Of a DNA stretch of 64,000 bases, positions 52,203 through 62,566 are shown in pieces. This DNA comes from Cytophagales bacterium (GTDB lineage: Bacteria; Bacteroidota; Bacteroidia; Cytophagales; Cyclobacteriaceae): the NCBI GenBank assembly GCA_017303805.1, contig JAFLBQ010000011.1, positions 40,192 to 104,191 of the forward strand, read 5' to 3'. Numbering within the stretch: position 1 is the stretch's first letter; each line of letters opens with the position of its first letter. A model generated the notes under the pieces. The model was not told the origin of the DNA, searched no databases, and worked only from the letters and a program-made list of their open reading frames with translations. Made by a program: the position numbers and the translations under genes.

Positions 52203-55200
52203 TTAAAAATCGAAACCCAGTGAAACTGAAAGACGCGGGTCTTTTACCGAATAGTTTTCTACCGGCCAGGCAAGATCAAATTTCACGTAGTAGCCGAACA
52301 TCATAGTGCGCAAGCCTGCACCGTAGCTATACAGCCACGGGTTTAGATATTCGTTAATCTCAATTTTAAACGGCCCACCTGCGGTGGGATCTTCCGGCAC
52401 CATGCGCGTGCGTACACTGCCGCGCGAGCTAAACGGAGCCGTGCCCGACCAACTGCTGCCAATATCATAAAAGGCTGTAAACTGGAGGTTGCGGAAAAAG
52501 TTTGAAGCAATGGGGCCGTTACTCAACGCACGGATAAGAGGCACCCGAAGCTCTATACTTCCCACCATGGCGCTGTTGCCGTAAAGGGTTGCGTAATTAA
52601 AGCCGCGCACGCTGGTGGCAAATTCAGCAAAGAGAATGTTCTCGTTGTAAGTACCCTGGTTGCTTCTGAGCGGGTTTTGTGCGCCACTGTAATTGGTCGT
52701 ATTAAAAATCCAATTGTCCATTCCGCCCAGCAAATATCTTTTTGGTGAATTGCCAAAAAACGAACCAGCAAATCCGCGCACAGCCAATACAATTTCTCTA
52801 TAGATTTTCTGATAGTGCCTTACATCGACCGAAATTTGTGAAAAGCTTTTTGCCGTATTGCCAACTGCTTCGTAATGGATTACACTTAGCTTACCCCGTG
52901 TACCTTCAATAATATTCATATCGGTAGTAAGCGAGTTGTCGTAAACCAACTCAGCTTTGGCACCGGCATAAAATTGCTGGCGCGAAGGTTTAAAGGTAGG
53001 AACTGTATCTAGCGGATTTGAAAAACCCCGATCTACAAATTGAGTGAACCCTACAAAAGGTTTTAGCGAAACTCGGGTGCGCACCGAAAGCGGTAATGAT
53101 GCGCCTACTTCCAATTTCTGAAATGAATATTTGTGCTGTTCGGGCTCCTGGCCTTCGGGCACCACGGTGTTCCAGAAAATTACTTTGCGGTCAAATCGCA
53201 AACTGTAATCTACGCGGTACGGGAGATACTGAAGTTCGGTATATACATCACCATTCCTGAAATTCAAAGCTGTTTGAATGCCACCCAAAATCCGGAAATT
53301 CTCCAGCATGTCATTCATTTGCACATCCATTTTTAAACTAAAGCCCCGCAGTGGATCGATCACAAAATTGCTCACCAGGTTTTCGTAACTAAACTTAGGC
53401 ATGTACGGAAACGGGCCTGAAACCCGGCTTCCATCGCGGGCTTTCATATAGCGGGTAAGGAATGTTTCGGTAGGCTGCTTGGTTTTTACTGCCTCGTCTT
53501 CAAACACGTAGTCGTTTGTGTTAAGTGGTTTTTCTTTAACCGGTTTTATTGTATCGGCTTTTACCGGCTCTTCAAACGTATAATCATTGGTATTAATTAC
53601 TGCGGTTTTAACCGAATCCTTCTTCGGCTCTTTTACTTCGGGCTTGGTTGGTTCCTGGCGCACGGTGTCGGTCTTTTCTTTTAACCTCGAATTTATCAAA
53701 TCCTTTATCGACATATTTTTAGGCACCTCCTGCTTACGCCTTTCGGTAATGGTTTTGGCTTGCTGCACTTCGCGCCTGCGCGATGCCGGTGTAAACACTT
53801 GCCGTGAGGTATTAAAGTTCTCCGTAACAAAAATCTCTTGCCCCCGGTTTGCAGAGGCAACAGTGGCAAGCACTTTGGCATTTAAGTTCAGATCATAATC
53901 GTGTGTATCGGTGTTGAAGTTGGTTACTTGCGAATAGATGCCCGTAATGCGATTGTATTTAAATAAGTTTACAATGCCCCGCTGGTCGCTCAAATAGTAA
54001 AAATTGTTTTCGTCTTCCGCTTTTGGTTTAATGTCTTTACTAAGCGTATTGGTAACGCGCGTGGCCGTAACGGTGGTGCTATCTAAGCTGAATAAAAACA
54101 GGTTGTAATTGCTGGTTAGTTTATCATAACTCCTTACCTGGCTGGAAACAGAATCGGTTGTTCGGTTAGAACTGAATACCACAGTATTGGTGTTGGGAAT
54201 AAACGTTGGGTCCAGGTCATCAAAAATATCGTTGGTTAATCTGCGCGTACGGTCTCTGCGGCTGCTAATTAAAAACAAATCGTTTTGGCCGTTCAGATCG
54301 GCACTAAGTACTGCCAGCCGGCCATTGCCCGAAAAATCGAAATTGCGCACGTTACTAAACCGGTCTAACTCGCGCGGTAATTTGCTGCGGGTTAGCAAAT
54401 CGTAAAGCCAAAAAACATAGGTGCCATTTTTTACACCAATTACACCCAGGGTGTTGGCATCGGACCAACTGAGCAACGGAATATTATGATCTACTGTTTG
54501 TTTAAAAACCTTGTTGCCTCCATTTAATATGATAGTCTCTTTTCCGTTTTCGAGCGACCGAACTTTTACCGTAAACTTACCGCGGTCGTTCTCTGCATAG
54601 GCAATCTTTTTTCCATCGGGGCTTATTTTAACTGTAGTAAACACTACAGTTCTGCGGTGCTTGGCACTAAAGCGTGTAGAGTCTGTATGCGAAACGTAGC
54701 TTTGGGCTACGCGCTTTTCCATCTCACCATAATAATTCTTCCACTCGATTATTAACTGGTTGAACGTAATACCCAGCGTTATGCGAATGCTGCGTTCTTC
54801 ATTTCGAATAATACGTGTGTAGTTAAGAATGTTGTTGATGGCGCTCTTACCATACTTTTCAACAATAAAATTCCAGATGCTTTGCCCTACCAGCGCGGCT
54901 TCGGGGCCGGCCATGCGCAAGGCTTTGTTGGCTTTTTTATCACGCATCAATTGCCTTACAAAATCATCCATTTCATCGTCCCATCCATGGGCCACATAAA
55001 GCGAGGCTCCATCTACAAACCAATCGGGTAAGTTTAGCAGTACGGCATTTTGAAACATGTCTTTCAAGCTTCCGCCAAACATCATTTCGTTTAGCATCAG
55101 GTCCGAAAACTTGTAGATCAGTTCTTGTTTAAACTCTTCCAGCGTTCCCGGGTGTGCCACTTCTACATAGGGTTTCACAAAGTCTGCTTCGCCACCCGAA

Positions 55201-55532
55201 CTAAACTGTTGCCGGTTTAGGCCCATGTTGCTCTGCTGCAAATCGGCTACAGAGTTATATAAAAAAACTTTTGTCTTTTGGTAGGGATAAAATCCGATCA
55301 GATCGGTAATGCGGTCGAACTCTTTTTCCAGGTACTCGAGCGCTTCCTGCGCAACCCGCTTGCGGTCGTCATAATAGTACACATCAAAATTTTCAGAGCT
55401 AAGGTAGTTCCACCGGAATTGTTTGTATTGAACCCGGTTGCGCCCAAACGTTTCGGAGGCCCGCTGCGCCCGAACTTCGCCAACTACTAAAATGATAAAG
55501 AAAAATCCAATCAGAACTCGTTTCACGCTCAT
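52203..55532 (-). CDS. Giant peptidase-MA-like/PD40 propeller/barrel outer-membrane protein
   Basis: This 1109-residue exported protein (signal VVGEVRAQ) has a degenerate peptidase-MA-like domain (about 35-260; the HExxH site reads QELIY at 136-140 and the following PDWFVDG has Asp for Glu), a TolB-like PD40 propeller (about 280-600, SPDGKKIAYAEND), a linker with NTNDYTFEEPVK and NTNDYVFEDEAV repeats and many Lys, Pro and Asp, then an Omp85-like barrel that ends LSVSLGFDF. The active site appears lost, so a structural or secretion role is likelier than proteolysis. It lies upstream of yicC and just after the FAD oxidoreductase gene in the same direction. Confidence 0.82.
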   Translation of the reverse strand: MSVKRVLIGFFFIILVVGEVRAQRASETFGRNRVQYKQFRWNYLSSENFDVYYYDDRKRVAQEALEYLEKEFDRITDLIGFYPYQKTKVFLYNSVADLQQSNMGLNRQQFSSGGEADFVKPYVEVAHPGTLEEFKQELIYKFSDLMLNEMMFGGSLKDMFQNAVLLNLPDWFVDGASLYVAHGWDDEMDDFVRQLMRDKKANKALRMAGPEAALVGQSIWNFIVEKYGKSAINNILNYTRIIRNEERSIRITLGITFNQLIIEWKNYYGEMEKRVAQSYVSHTDSTRFSAKHRRTVVFTTVKISPDGKKIAYAENDRGKFTVKVRSLENGKETIILNGGNKVFKQTVDHNIPLLSWSDANTLGVIGVKNGTYVFWLYDLLTRSKLPRELDRFSNVRNFDFSGNGRLAVLSADLNGQNDLFLISSRRDRTRRLTNDIFDDLDPTFIPNTNTVVFSSNRTTDSVSSQVRSYDKLTSNYNLFLFSLDSTTVTATRVTNTLSKDIKPKAEDENNFYYLSDQRGIVNLFKYNRITGIYSQVTNFNTDTHDYDLNLNAKVLATVASANRGQEIFVTENFNTSRQVFTPASRRREVQQAKTITERRKQEVPKNMSIKDLINSRLKEKTDTVRQEPTKPEVKEPKKDSVKTAVINTNDYTFEEPVKADTIKPVKEKPLNTNDYVFEDEAVKTKQPTETFLTRYMKARDGSRVSGPFPYMPKFSYENLVSNFVIDPLRGFSLKMDVQMNDMLENFRILGGIQTALNFRNGDVYTELQYLPYRVDYSLRFDRKVIFWNTVVPEGQEPEQHKYSFQKLEVGASLPLSVRTRVSLKPFVGFTQFVDRGFSNPLDTVPTFKPSRQQFYAGAKAELVYDNSLTTDMNIIEGTRGKLSVIHYEAVGNTAKSFSQISVDVRHYQKIYREIVLAVRGFAGSFFGNSPKRYLLGGMDNWIFNTTNYSGAQNPLRSNQGTYNENILFAEFATSVRGFNYATLYGNSAMVGSIELRVPLIRALSNGPIASNFFRNLQFTAFYDIGSSWSGTAPFSSRGSVRTRMVPEDPTAGGPFKIEINEYLNPWLYSYGAGLRTMMFGYYVKFDLAWPVENYSVKDPRLSVSLGFDF

Positions 55533-55541
55533 ACAATCCCG

Positions 55542-56600
55542 CTAAGGTTTCGAATATAACGCTTTAAACCTTTTAATATTTACCTGTGATATAATTTCGG
55601 GCCCACCCACCAGCCATTGCGCCATTTGAGTTGCAAAATAAGGCGCCAGGCTCACACCCTTAGTACCTAATCCATTAAAAATGAGCACATTTTTCCACTC
55701 CGGATGCCGGCCCAACATCGGCCGTCTATCGGGCGAAGTTGGTCTTACCCCCCACTCCTGGGCCACAATTTCAAACGGCAGGCGCAGCAACTCGCGTGTG
55801 CGTTGCTCCAGTTCCATGCGGGCAGCTTCCGTTATTTCCTCGGTAAGGTTGTGCGCCTCGTAAGTAGCCCCAACTTTATAGGACAATGGCCCCGAAGGCA
55901 CAATATAAACTCCCCGGTTATAAATCTGTTCAGGCTGGCTGGTCAATTTTATTGTCAGCGTTTCGCCCTTCAAAGGCAGCACCGGCAGGCCACGCCATAA
56001 GGTTGAATTTCTTATCGCGGTGCCTGTACAAAACACTATGGCTGCAGCTTGCCATGGCCCATACTCTATTTTTCTTTCATCGATCTGCAAAGCGGCTTCG
56101 TTAAATGCATCAACTTCAAAAGCAGCTTGTTGTTGCAACCAATAGCGCGCGGCTTCCAGAAATGCAGGCACATCCACGTATCCGCTTTGCTTAATTACCA
56201 TACCGCCAAAATGGTCGTGCACCTGGTGGCCATAGGTTGCACCGGTGTAAATCGTTTCGATAAAATCGCGATAGTGTACATCGGCACTTTGAGCCATCCA
56301 CTCGTTTTGCTCTTGCACCGATAGAAACGGCCTGTAAACCGGCACCCGGTAAAAGAATTTCTTGTTAAGCAATTGTTCGGCCTTCGGATAGAATTCATGC
56401 AGCCAGTTAAAAATCTCGGGCGCCATCCAGGTGCGGCTCATTGCTTTGCCGGTTATGGGGTTAAACAATCCGGCCGCAATTAACGAACTGCGATTTTGCG
56501 CGGGCGTGTCCAACACCAGTACTTTTTTTCCGGCAGAAATTAATTGCATTGCCAGGCACGAACCGGCCAGGCCCTGGCCCACAATCAGGTAATCAATCAT
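55542..56600 (-). CDS. DAO-family FAD-dependent oxidoreductase
   Basis: This 352-residue flavoprotein begins with the dinucleotide-binding GQGLAGSCLA motif (8-17) and has a substrate domain with QEWGVRPTSPDRRPMLG and a closing FNGLGTKGVSLAPYFA. The fold is that of D-amino-acid/glycine oxidases and of the MnmC oxidase domain. Without the MnmC methyltransferase part it is probably a small amine or amino-acid dehydrogenase; the substrate is unknown. It is read leftward, 9 nt before the propeller/barrel gene, and diverges from the MBL hydrolase gene. Confidence 0.88.
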   Translation of the reverse strand: MIDYLIVGQGLAGSCLAMQLISAGKKVLVLDTPAQNRSSLIAAGLFNPITGKAMSRTWMAPEIFNWLHEFYPKAEQLLNKKFFYRVPVYRPFLSVQEQNEWMAQSADVHYRDFIETIYTGATYGHQVHDHFGGMVIKQSGYVDVPAFLEAARYWLQQQAAFEVDAFNEAALQIDERKIEYGPWQAAAIVFCTGTAIRNSTLWRGLPVLPLKGETLTIKLTSQPEQIYNRGVYIVPSGPLSYKVGATYEAHNLTEEITEAARMELEQRTRELLRLPFEIVAQEWGVRPTSPDRRPMLGRHPEWKNVLIFNGLGTKGVSLAPYFATQMAQWLVGGPEIISQVNIKRFKALYSKP

Positions 56601-56680
56601 TATAAAGTAAAACTATAAAATTAGCGCCACCTGCTTACCCGCCCATTAAATTTTACCAAAAGCCGTACTTTTACAATCTT

Positions 56681-57328
56681 ATGTTGCAAATCAAAGTCTT
56701 TACATTTAATGCTTTTCAGGAAAACACGTATGTGTTGTTCGATCAAACCCGCGAAGCAGTAATTATTGACCCTGGTTGCTACGAGCCTGATGAACAAAAT
56801 GCACTACATGGTTTTATTGAAACCGAAAAGTTAAAACCCACCTTGCTACTAAATACACATTGCCATGTGGATCATGTGTTGGGCAATGATTTTGTAAAAA
56901 CAAAGTATAAGATACCGTTGCTTATTCACGAAAAAGAGTTGCCGGTATTAAAATCGGTAAGGGTATATGCTCCTGCGTATGGGTTTGCCCGCTACCACGA
57001 AACCCAGCCCGATGACTTTTTAAGTGAAGGCAATCAAATTACATTCGGTGTTACCCATTTAAAAATTTTGTTTCTGCCAGGCCACGCACCGGGCCACGTA
57101 GGGTTTTACAATGAAGCAACCCATAGCTTACTTAGTGGCGATGTATTATTCGATAGCAGTATAGGCCGCACCGATTTACCGGGTGGTGATTTTAATACCT
57201 TGCTGCAAAGCATCCGGCAAAAAGTTTTTTTATTGCCCGATGAAACCACGGTGTACCCGGGCCATGGCGAAACCACCACCGTAGGCAAAGAAAAAGTTAC
57301 CAATCCATTTTGTGCAATTACCCTATGA
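56681..57328 (+). CDS. Glyoxalase II-like MBL hydrolase
   Basis: This 215-residue metallo-beta-lactamase-fold enzyme has the zinc motif THCHVDHVLG (His60, His62, Asp64, His65), LFLPGHAPGHVGFY and VYPGHGETTTVG. It resembles the short GloB2/YcbL-type hydroxyacylglutathione hydrolases. Such proteins act on thioesters; the natural substrate is uncertain in glutathione-poor Bacteroidota. It is the first gene of the pssA-porU-porV operon: its stop overlaps the pssA start by 4 nt (ATGA). Confidence 0.92.
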   Translation: MLQIKVFTFNAFQENTYVLFDQTREAVIIDPGCYEPDEQNALHGFIETEKLKPTLLLNTHCHVDHVLGNDFVKTKYKIPLLIHEKELPVLKSVRVYAPAYGFARYHETQPDDFLSEGNQITFGVTHLKILFLPGHAPGHVGFYNEATHSLLSGDVLFDSSIGRTDLPGGDFNTLLQSIRQKVFLLPDETTVYPGHGETTTVGKEKVTNPFCAITL

Positions 57329-58008
57329 GCGTGCTTCGTCATTTACCCAATGCCTTAACCTGTGCTAATCTGGTGTGCGGATGTTTGGGCATTCTGAATT
57401 TATTTGGAGGATCACAGCCCACCGCCTATTTTATCTGGGCTGCTGTTGGGTTCGATTTTCTCGATGGCTTTGCTGCCCGGGGGCTTAAAGTAAGTTCGCC
57501 CATAGGCAAAGAATTAGATTCGCTGGCCGATGTGGTTAGCTTTGGCGTGTTACCTTCGCTTGCCATGTTTCAATGGATTGGCCTAACTACCCAAACCGAA
57601 TACATTCCTTTTGTTGCGTTGCTGCTTGCGGTCTTTTCGGCACTGCGGTTGGCAAAATTTAACGTAGATCAAAATCAATCCGAGTCGTTTATTGGCTTGC
57701 CAACCCCGGCCAACGCATTGTTCATCTCTGCATTGCCCTTTTTGCCCAATGCACTCACAGCTTCCGTTTTCTCTCTCTATGGCTTACTCTCTATAACTTT
57801 ATTATTCTCCTGGTTGCTTGTGGCGCCCATTCATCTTTTTGCTTTAAAGTTTAAGAATTTTACGTGGCGCGATAACCAGGTGCGGTTTACCTTTTTGATG
57901 CTTTCGGTATTGCTCTTAGTGCTTTTAAAAGCCGGGGCCCTGCCGCTAATAATACTAATGTATGTGGGCCTATCGTTAGGAACGCGCTGGGTGTCAACAA
58001 ATAAATGA
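57325..58008 (+). CDS. pssA: CDP-alcohol phosphatidyltransferase (phosphatidylserine synthase)
   Basis: This 227-residue membrane enzyme has the CDP-alcohol motif DFLDGFAARGL (Asp44, Asp47, Arg52) with Gly61, Asp65 and Asp69 downstream, and about six hydrophobic helices. The Bacteroidota PssA form transfers a phosphatidyl group from CDP-diacylglycerol to serine, giving the precursor of phosphatidylethanolamine. The ATG at 57325 overlaps the previous stop (ATGA); a TTG at 57310 is an alternative but unnecessary. The stop overlaps the porU start by 4 nt, so lipid synthesis and T9SS sortase genes are translationally coupled. Confidence 0.93.
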   Translation: MSVLRHLPNALTCANLVCGCLGILNLFGGSQPTAYFIWAAVGFDFLDGFAARGLKVSSPIGKELDSLADVVSFGVLPSLAMFQWIGLTTQTEYIPFVALLLAVFSALRLAKFNVDQNQSESFIGLPTPANALFISALPFLPNALTASVFSLYGLLSITLLFSWLLVAPIHLFALKFKNFTWRDNQVRFTFLMLSVLLLVLLKAGALPLIILMYVGLSLGTRWVSTNK

Positions 58009-61000
58009 TTCGCAAAATTTACAGTTGTTGGGTTTTCATGGTGTTGAGCTGTGTAGGCAGGGCTCAAACCAATTCGGTATTGAGCACCGGCAACTGGTTT
58101 AAGTTTTCAGTTACATACGATGGGGTAGTGTCCATCCGGTACGATCAGTTGCGGCAGGCAGGCCTTAACCCCGATGTAATCGACCCGCGCAATATTCAGA
58201 TTTTTACCGGCTCGCCTGGCATGCTGCCACAAGCCAACAGTAAGGCCCGTAAAACAGACCTTACAGAAATAGCCATACTTGTAAATGGCGAGCAGGACGG
58301 TAAATTTAATTCTACCGATGTGATCTTGTTTTATGCGCAAGGGCCGGATAGTTACAGCTACGACCTGAGCAAGCAAATCTTCCACTACCAAAACAATTTG
58401 TTTACAGATAAGAACTTCTACTTTCTTACGGTGGGCACTACCCCCGGCAAGCGTCTTACTTCCCGCGAAAGCGCAAATGGAAGTTTCCCCATTATAAATA
58501 ACTATACCGACCTGGCTTATTACGAAACCGAGAAATACAATTTATTAAAATCAGGGCGCCAATGGTTTGGCGAACAGTTTGATGCCATCACATCAGCCAC
58601 TATCCGTTTCGATGTACCCAACATTTTACCCAATTCAGAAATCAAACTCGTGTCGCACGTAATGGCGCAGTCGGTTACACCTTCCTCGTTTGCGGTGGCT
58701 TACAACAACAACACAATCTTAACTCAACCGGTTGTTGCCATACCCAACACACGCTACGGTGTAAAAGGTATTGTTAAAGCAGACACAATCATAGTTAGCA
58801 GTTCTTCGGTTGGTGCAGGCAATGCGGCCGCACAAGATATTCGCTACCAGTTTACAAAAGGCAGCCCCGGTTTATCGGTTGGGTATCTGGATTTTTTTTT
58901 CCTTACCTGGAAGCGCCAACTTACCCTTAGTGGTGCACAACTTATTTTTCGTTCGCCCGAAAGCCTCGAGGCGCCCATGGCCACTTACGAAATTGCCAAC
59001 GCCACCACAGCACTGGAGGTATGGGATGTAACCGATGCCGAAAATGCTGTGCAGCAACAGGGCAACATAGTTGCTGGTAAGTTTACTTTTGCTGCTCCTT
59101 CCGAATCGTTGAAAACATTTTGTGCCTTCAACCCAAGCCAACTGTCTAATGCGCAGTTCGAAGGCAAAGTGGAAAACCAGAATCTGCGTGGCGCAACGGC
59201 CCCGGTGCTACTCGTACTAACTCATTCTTCCTTACTTGCCGAAGCCAACCGGCTTGCATCTTACCGCCAACAGCAACTTAACATCGCTACCAAAGTGGTA
59301 CCGGTAGATAAAATTTATAACGAGTTTAGCGGAGGCAAACAAGATGTTACAGCTATCCGGGATTTTATCAGAAGTTATTACCAACAAACAGGTTCGGCCC
59401 TGCAACATGTGTTGTTATTTGGTCGGGGCTCTTACGATTATAAGAATCGGGTGTTTAACAATACCAACCTGGTGCCTACGTACGAATCGCGAAACTCGCT
59501 AAGCCCACTCGAAACGTACTCGTCAGACGATTACTTTACTTTTATGGAAGTGCACGAAGGTGAATGGTTCGAATCGCCCGCACAAAATCATACGCTGGAC
59601 ATAAGCCTGGGCCGGTTGCCTGTTAAAACTTTGGACGAAGCCCGCACCGTGGTTGATAAATTAATCGAATACGATGCCGGCTCTTCTGCGGGCCCGTGGC
59701 AAAACGAAATGTTATTTGTTGCCGATGATGGCGACTTCAATATTCATCACTCGCAAGCCGACCAGCTTGCAAGTTTTGTAGAACTGAGCCAACCAGCCAT
59801 AAGTACCAGGCGGTTTTTTGTGGACTCGTTCGAGCAACTTACCCGACCGAGCGGACAATCGAGCCCGGCTGCAGCCAAAGCACTGGACCAAGCCATTCGC
59901 AAAGGAGCACTCATTATTAACTATACCGGTCATGGGTCTGAAAGAGTTTGGATGGATGAACGTATTCTGGACGAAGCCAGCATAAGCGAATGGAAAAACC
60001 AACCCAGGTACCCATTGTTTGTAACCGCCACGTGCGAGTTTGGTCGTAGCGATGATCCTCTGCAAATAACCAGTGGCGAACAAACCCTGTTACAAAAAAA
60101 AGGGGGCAGCATTGGCCTGGTAACTTCGGCCCGCCCGGTAAATTCCAGTACCAACTTTACACTTAACCGCGCCTTTTACGAAGCGCTATTCACCAAAATA
60201 AATAATCGTTATCCTGATTTAGGCACAACCTTTCGCATTACAAAAAATAACAGCACCAGCGGAGTTGCAAATCGAAATTTCTCTTTATTGGCCGATCCCA
60301 CCCTGCAGCTTGCACTGCCGAATTATCAAGTGGTATTTGACGAGGTGGCAACCGATGAAGGCGCTGCCCAACTGAAAGGCCTTTCTAAGATTGAAGTTAA
60401 AGGGCATGTTGAAAATTCAGGAACCATAACCACCAACTTTACCGGAACTCTATTACTTACGGCATTCTGTCAGGCCGAATCGCGCACAACACGAGGCGAT
60501 GAAAATAGTCCCTTTTTATATTCAGAACTTTCCAACGTTTTATACCGCGGTCAGGCACAAGTAACAAACGGGCAATTCGAAACCGATTTTATTCTTACCC
60601 AAAACGTACCGCCCACAGCAGCTACTTCATTGATAACCGGCTTTGCTTATACTTCAAACAATCTGTTGGCGAGTGGGTACACTACAAACCTTGTAAACGG
60701 CATCAACTTATCAGCCACTCCCGATGTTACACCACCCGTGCTGCGTCTGTTTATGGGCGATACCACATTTGTAATGGGCGGCATTGTTGGGCCCTCTACA
60801 CAAATTGTGGCATTGCTTAGCGATGCAAGCGGCATTAACACCACCAACTCGCCCACCGGCAAAGAAATTTATTATGTATTAGACGGTGGCGACAAGGTAA
60901 CCCTCAACGCCTATTACACAACCAATCTCAACACCTACAAAAAGGGAAGCCTTGTATTTCCGCTTACCAATCTCGAAAAAGGAAAACATACCTTAAGTCT

Positions 61001-61382
61001 TACCGCATCCGATACCTACAATAATACATCCACCGTATCTGTTACGTTTGTGGTAACCGATGGCGTTCGCATCGAGATCGAACAATTTGCAAACTACCCT
61101 AACCCATTCGAGCAAAACACCACGCTGGAATTCACCCACACCCGCCCGGGTGAAGACCTGGAAGTTTGGCTTAGTATTATTGACCTGGCTGGTAATAAAA
61201 TCATGGAACAACATTTTGAGGTCCCCCAAAGTCAATACCGTGTTACTCTAACCGATTGGAATGGGCAATCTGCCGCAGGCACAAAATTAGGCCGGGGTAT
61301 ATACCTCGGTAAACTGTCCGTTCGTTCATTAGTGGATGGCTCGAAAAATGAACAATTTACCAAGCTAATTATCCTTAATTAA
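58005..61382 (+). CDS. porU: Type IX secretion sortase PorU
   Basis: PorU is the surface sortase that removes the C-terminal signal of T9SS substrates and links them to lipopolysaccharide. It is a gingipain-like (C25) cysteine peptidase: the His643 of NYTGHGSERVW and Cys677 of TATCEFGRSDDP form the dyad. A signal peptide (VMVLSCVGRAQ) starts the protein, and the 1125-residue length is normal. The C-terminal domain has the ANYPNPFEQNT pattern common to T9SS tails. The start overlaps pssA by 4 nt and porV follows 20 nt later, the usual gene order. Confidence 0.96.
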   Translation: MIRKIYSCWVFMVLSCVGRAQTNSVLSTGNWFKFSVTYDGVVSIRYDQLRQAGLNPDVIDPRNIQIFTGSPGMLPQANSKARKTDLTEIAILVNGEQDGKFNSTDVILFYAQGPDSYSYDLSKQIFHYQNNLFTDKNFYFLTVGTTPGKRLTSRESANGSFPIINNYTDLAYYETEKYNLLKSGRQWFGEQFDAITSATIRFDVPNILPNSEIKLVSHVMAQSVTPSSFAVAYNNNTILTQPVVAIPNTRYGVKGIVKADTIIVSSSSVGAGNAAAQDIRYQFTKGSPGLSVGYLDFFFLTWKRQLTLSGAQLIFRSPESLEAPMATYEIANATTALEVWDVTDAENAVQQQGNIVAGKFTFAAPSESLKTFCAFNPSQLSNAQFEGKVENQNLRGATAPVLLVLTHSSLLAEANRLASYRQQQLNIATKVVPVDKIYNEFSGGKQDVTAIRDFIRSYYQQTGSALQHVLLFGRGSYDYKNRVFNNTNLVPTYESRNSLSPLETYSSDDYFTFMEVHEGEWFESPAQNHTLDISLGRLPVKTLDEARTVVDKLIEYDAGSSAGPWQNEMLFVADDGDFNIHHSQADQLASFVELSQPAISTRRFFVDSFEQLTRPSGQSSPAAAKALDQAIRKGALIINYTGHGSERVWMDERILDEASISEWKNQPRYPLFVTATCEFGRSDDPLQITSGEQTLLQKKGGSIGLVTSARPVNSSTNFTLNRAFYEALFTKINNRYPDLGTTFRITKNNSTSGVANRNFSLLADPTLQLALPNYQVVFDEVATDEGAAQLKGLSKIEVKGHVENSGTITTNFTGTLLLTAFCQAESRTTRGDENSPFLYSELSNVLYRGQAQVTNGQFETDFILTQNVPPTAATSLITGFAYTSNNLLASGYTTNLVNGINLSATPDVTPPVLRLFMGDTTFVMGGIVGPSTQIVALLSDASGINTTNSPTGKEIYYVLDGGDKVTLNAYYTTNLNTYKKGSLVFPLTNLEKGKHTLSLTASDTYNNTSTVSVTFVVTDGVRIEIEQFANYPNPFEQNTTLEFTHTRPGEDLEVWLSIIDLAGNKIMEQHFEVPQSQYRVTLTDWNGQSAAGTKLGRGIYLGKLSVRSLVDGSKNEQFTKLIILN

Positions 61383-61402
61383 CTACCTTTACCGCTTAGA
61401 AC

Positions 61403-62566
61403 TTGAGTATGAATAAGTTAAGTCTGCTGGTCTTTTCTCTGATCGTTTCCACCTGGTGTTTTGCTCAAAACCCACCGCAAGGAACCTTAATTGGGCAGGA
61501 TAGCACCAACCGGGTAATAACCACTGCCGTACCATTCTTAACCATTACGCCCGATGCACGCGCAGCCGGCATGGGCGATGTAGGGGCCGCAACCTCGGCC
61601 GATGTTAATTCTGCATATTGGAATGCCGCTAAACTTCCTTTTATTAACTCCGAATTGGGATATGGAATCTCCGGATCTTACACGCCCTGGTTAGGCAAAA
61701 TTATTAATGACATGTACGTCTTCTACCTTTCGGGATTTTACCGCCTGGGTAGGGAGCAAACAGTGGCTGCTTCTATGAAGTATTTCGATTTAGGTGAAAT
61801 TCAGTTTAAAGATGTAAACAATAGTGACCTGGGTCGCTTTAACCCACGCGAGTTTGCATTCGATATTTCCTATGGCCGTTTACTTACCGAAGAGTTATCC
61901 ATCGGTGGAGCTTTGCGATACATTCACTCCAACCTAACCGGTGCGTTGACAACCGGCAACATCGATGCGCGCCCTGGCAATTCCGTTGCCGTTGATATGG
62001 GTGTCTATTACACCAAGCCACTTACTTCGCGCAATGCCACCTTATCGTTGGGTGCAACCATTACCAACCTCGGTGCAAAAATCTCATACTCCGATGCCAA
62101 CAATCGCGATTTCATCCCAACCAACCTACGCATGGGTGGAGCTTATACAATGGATATTGATCCTAAGAACTCATTTACATTTGCGTTGGACTTCAATAAA
62201 TTGCTGGTACCTAGTCCGCCTCGCAACAATTCAACACCCTTACTCAGTGGCATCTTTGGTTCATTTACCGATGCATCGGGTGGTTTTAAAGAAGAGATTC
62301 GCGAGTTTATGACTTCGTTTGGAGTGGAGTACTGGTATAACAAAACCTTAGCCGCACGGCTTGGTTATTTCAACGAAGCAAAAGATAAAGGCAACCGGAA
62401 ATATCTAACGGCAGGTGTTGGGTTACGGTACGAAAAGTTTGGATTCGATGCCGCCTACTTAGTTCCAACAAATAAGCGCGAAAATGCCTTAGCAGAAACG
62501 CTGCGTATTACTATTATGCTCAACATTCAAGGCAAAGCCCGCGAGAAAGATTCTGTTACTGATTAA
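61403..62566 (+). CDS. porV: Type IX secretion outer-membrane protein PorV
   Basis: PorV (LptO) is a FadL-like barrel shuttle that carries T9SS substrates from the SprA translocon to PorU. The 387-residue protein has a signal peptide (STWCFAQ) and the conserved N-terminal FLTITPDARAAGMGDVGAAT segment, then YWNAAKLPF and the YTPWLGKI region. The barrel closes with ETLRITIMLNIQ. The stop overlaps the next start by 1 nt (TAATG). Together with PorU just upstream, this is the canonical porU-porV pair. Confidence 0.96.
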   Translation: MSMNKLSLLVFSLIVSTWCFAQNPPQGTLIGQDSTNRVITTAVPFLTITPDARAAGMGDVGAATSADVNSAYWNAAKLPFINSELGYGISGSYTPWLGKIINDMYVFYLSGFYRLGREQTVAASMKYFDLGEIQFKDVNNSDLGRFNPREFAFDISYGRLLTEELSIGGALRYIHSNLTGALTTGNIDARPGNSVAVDMGVYYTKPLTSRNATLSLGATITNLGAKISYSDANNRDFIPTNLRMGGAYTMDIDPKNSFTFALDFNKLLVPSPPRNNSTPLLSGIFGSFTDASGGFKEEIREFMTSFGVEYWYNKTLAARLGYFNEAKDKGNRKYLTAGVGLRYEKFGFDAAYLVPTNKRENALAETLRITIMLNIQGKAREKDSVTD

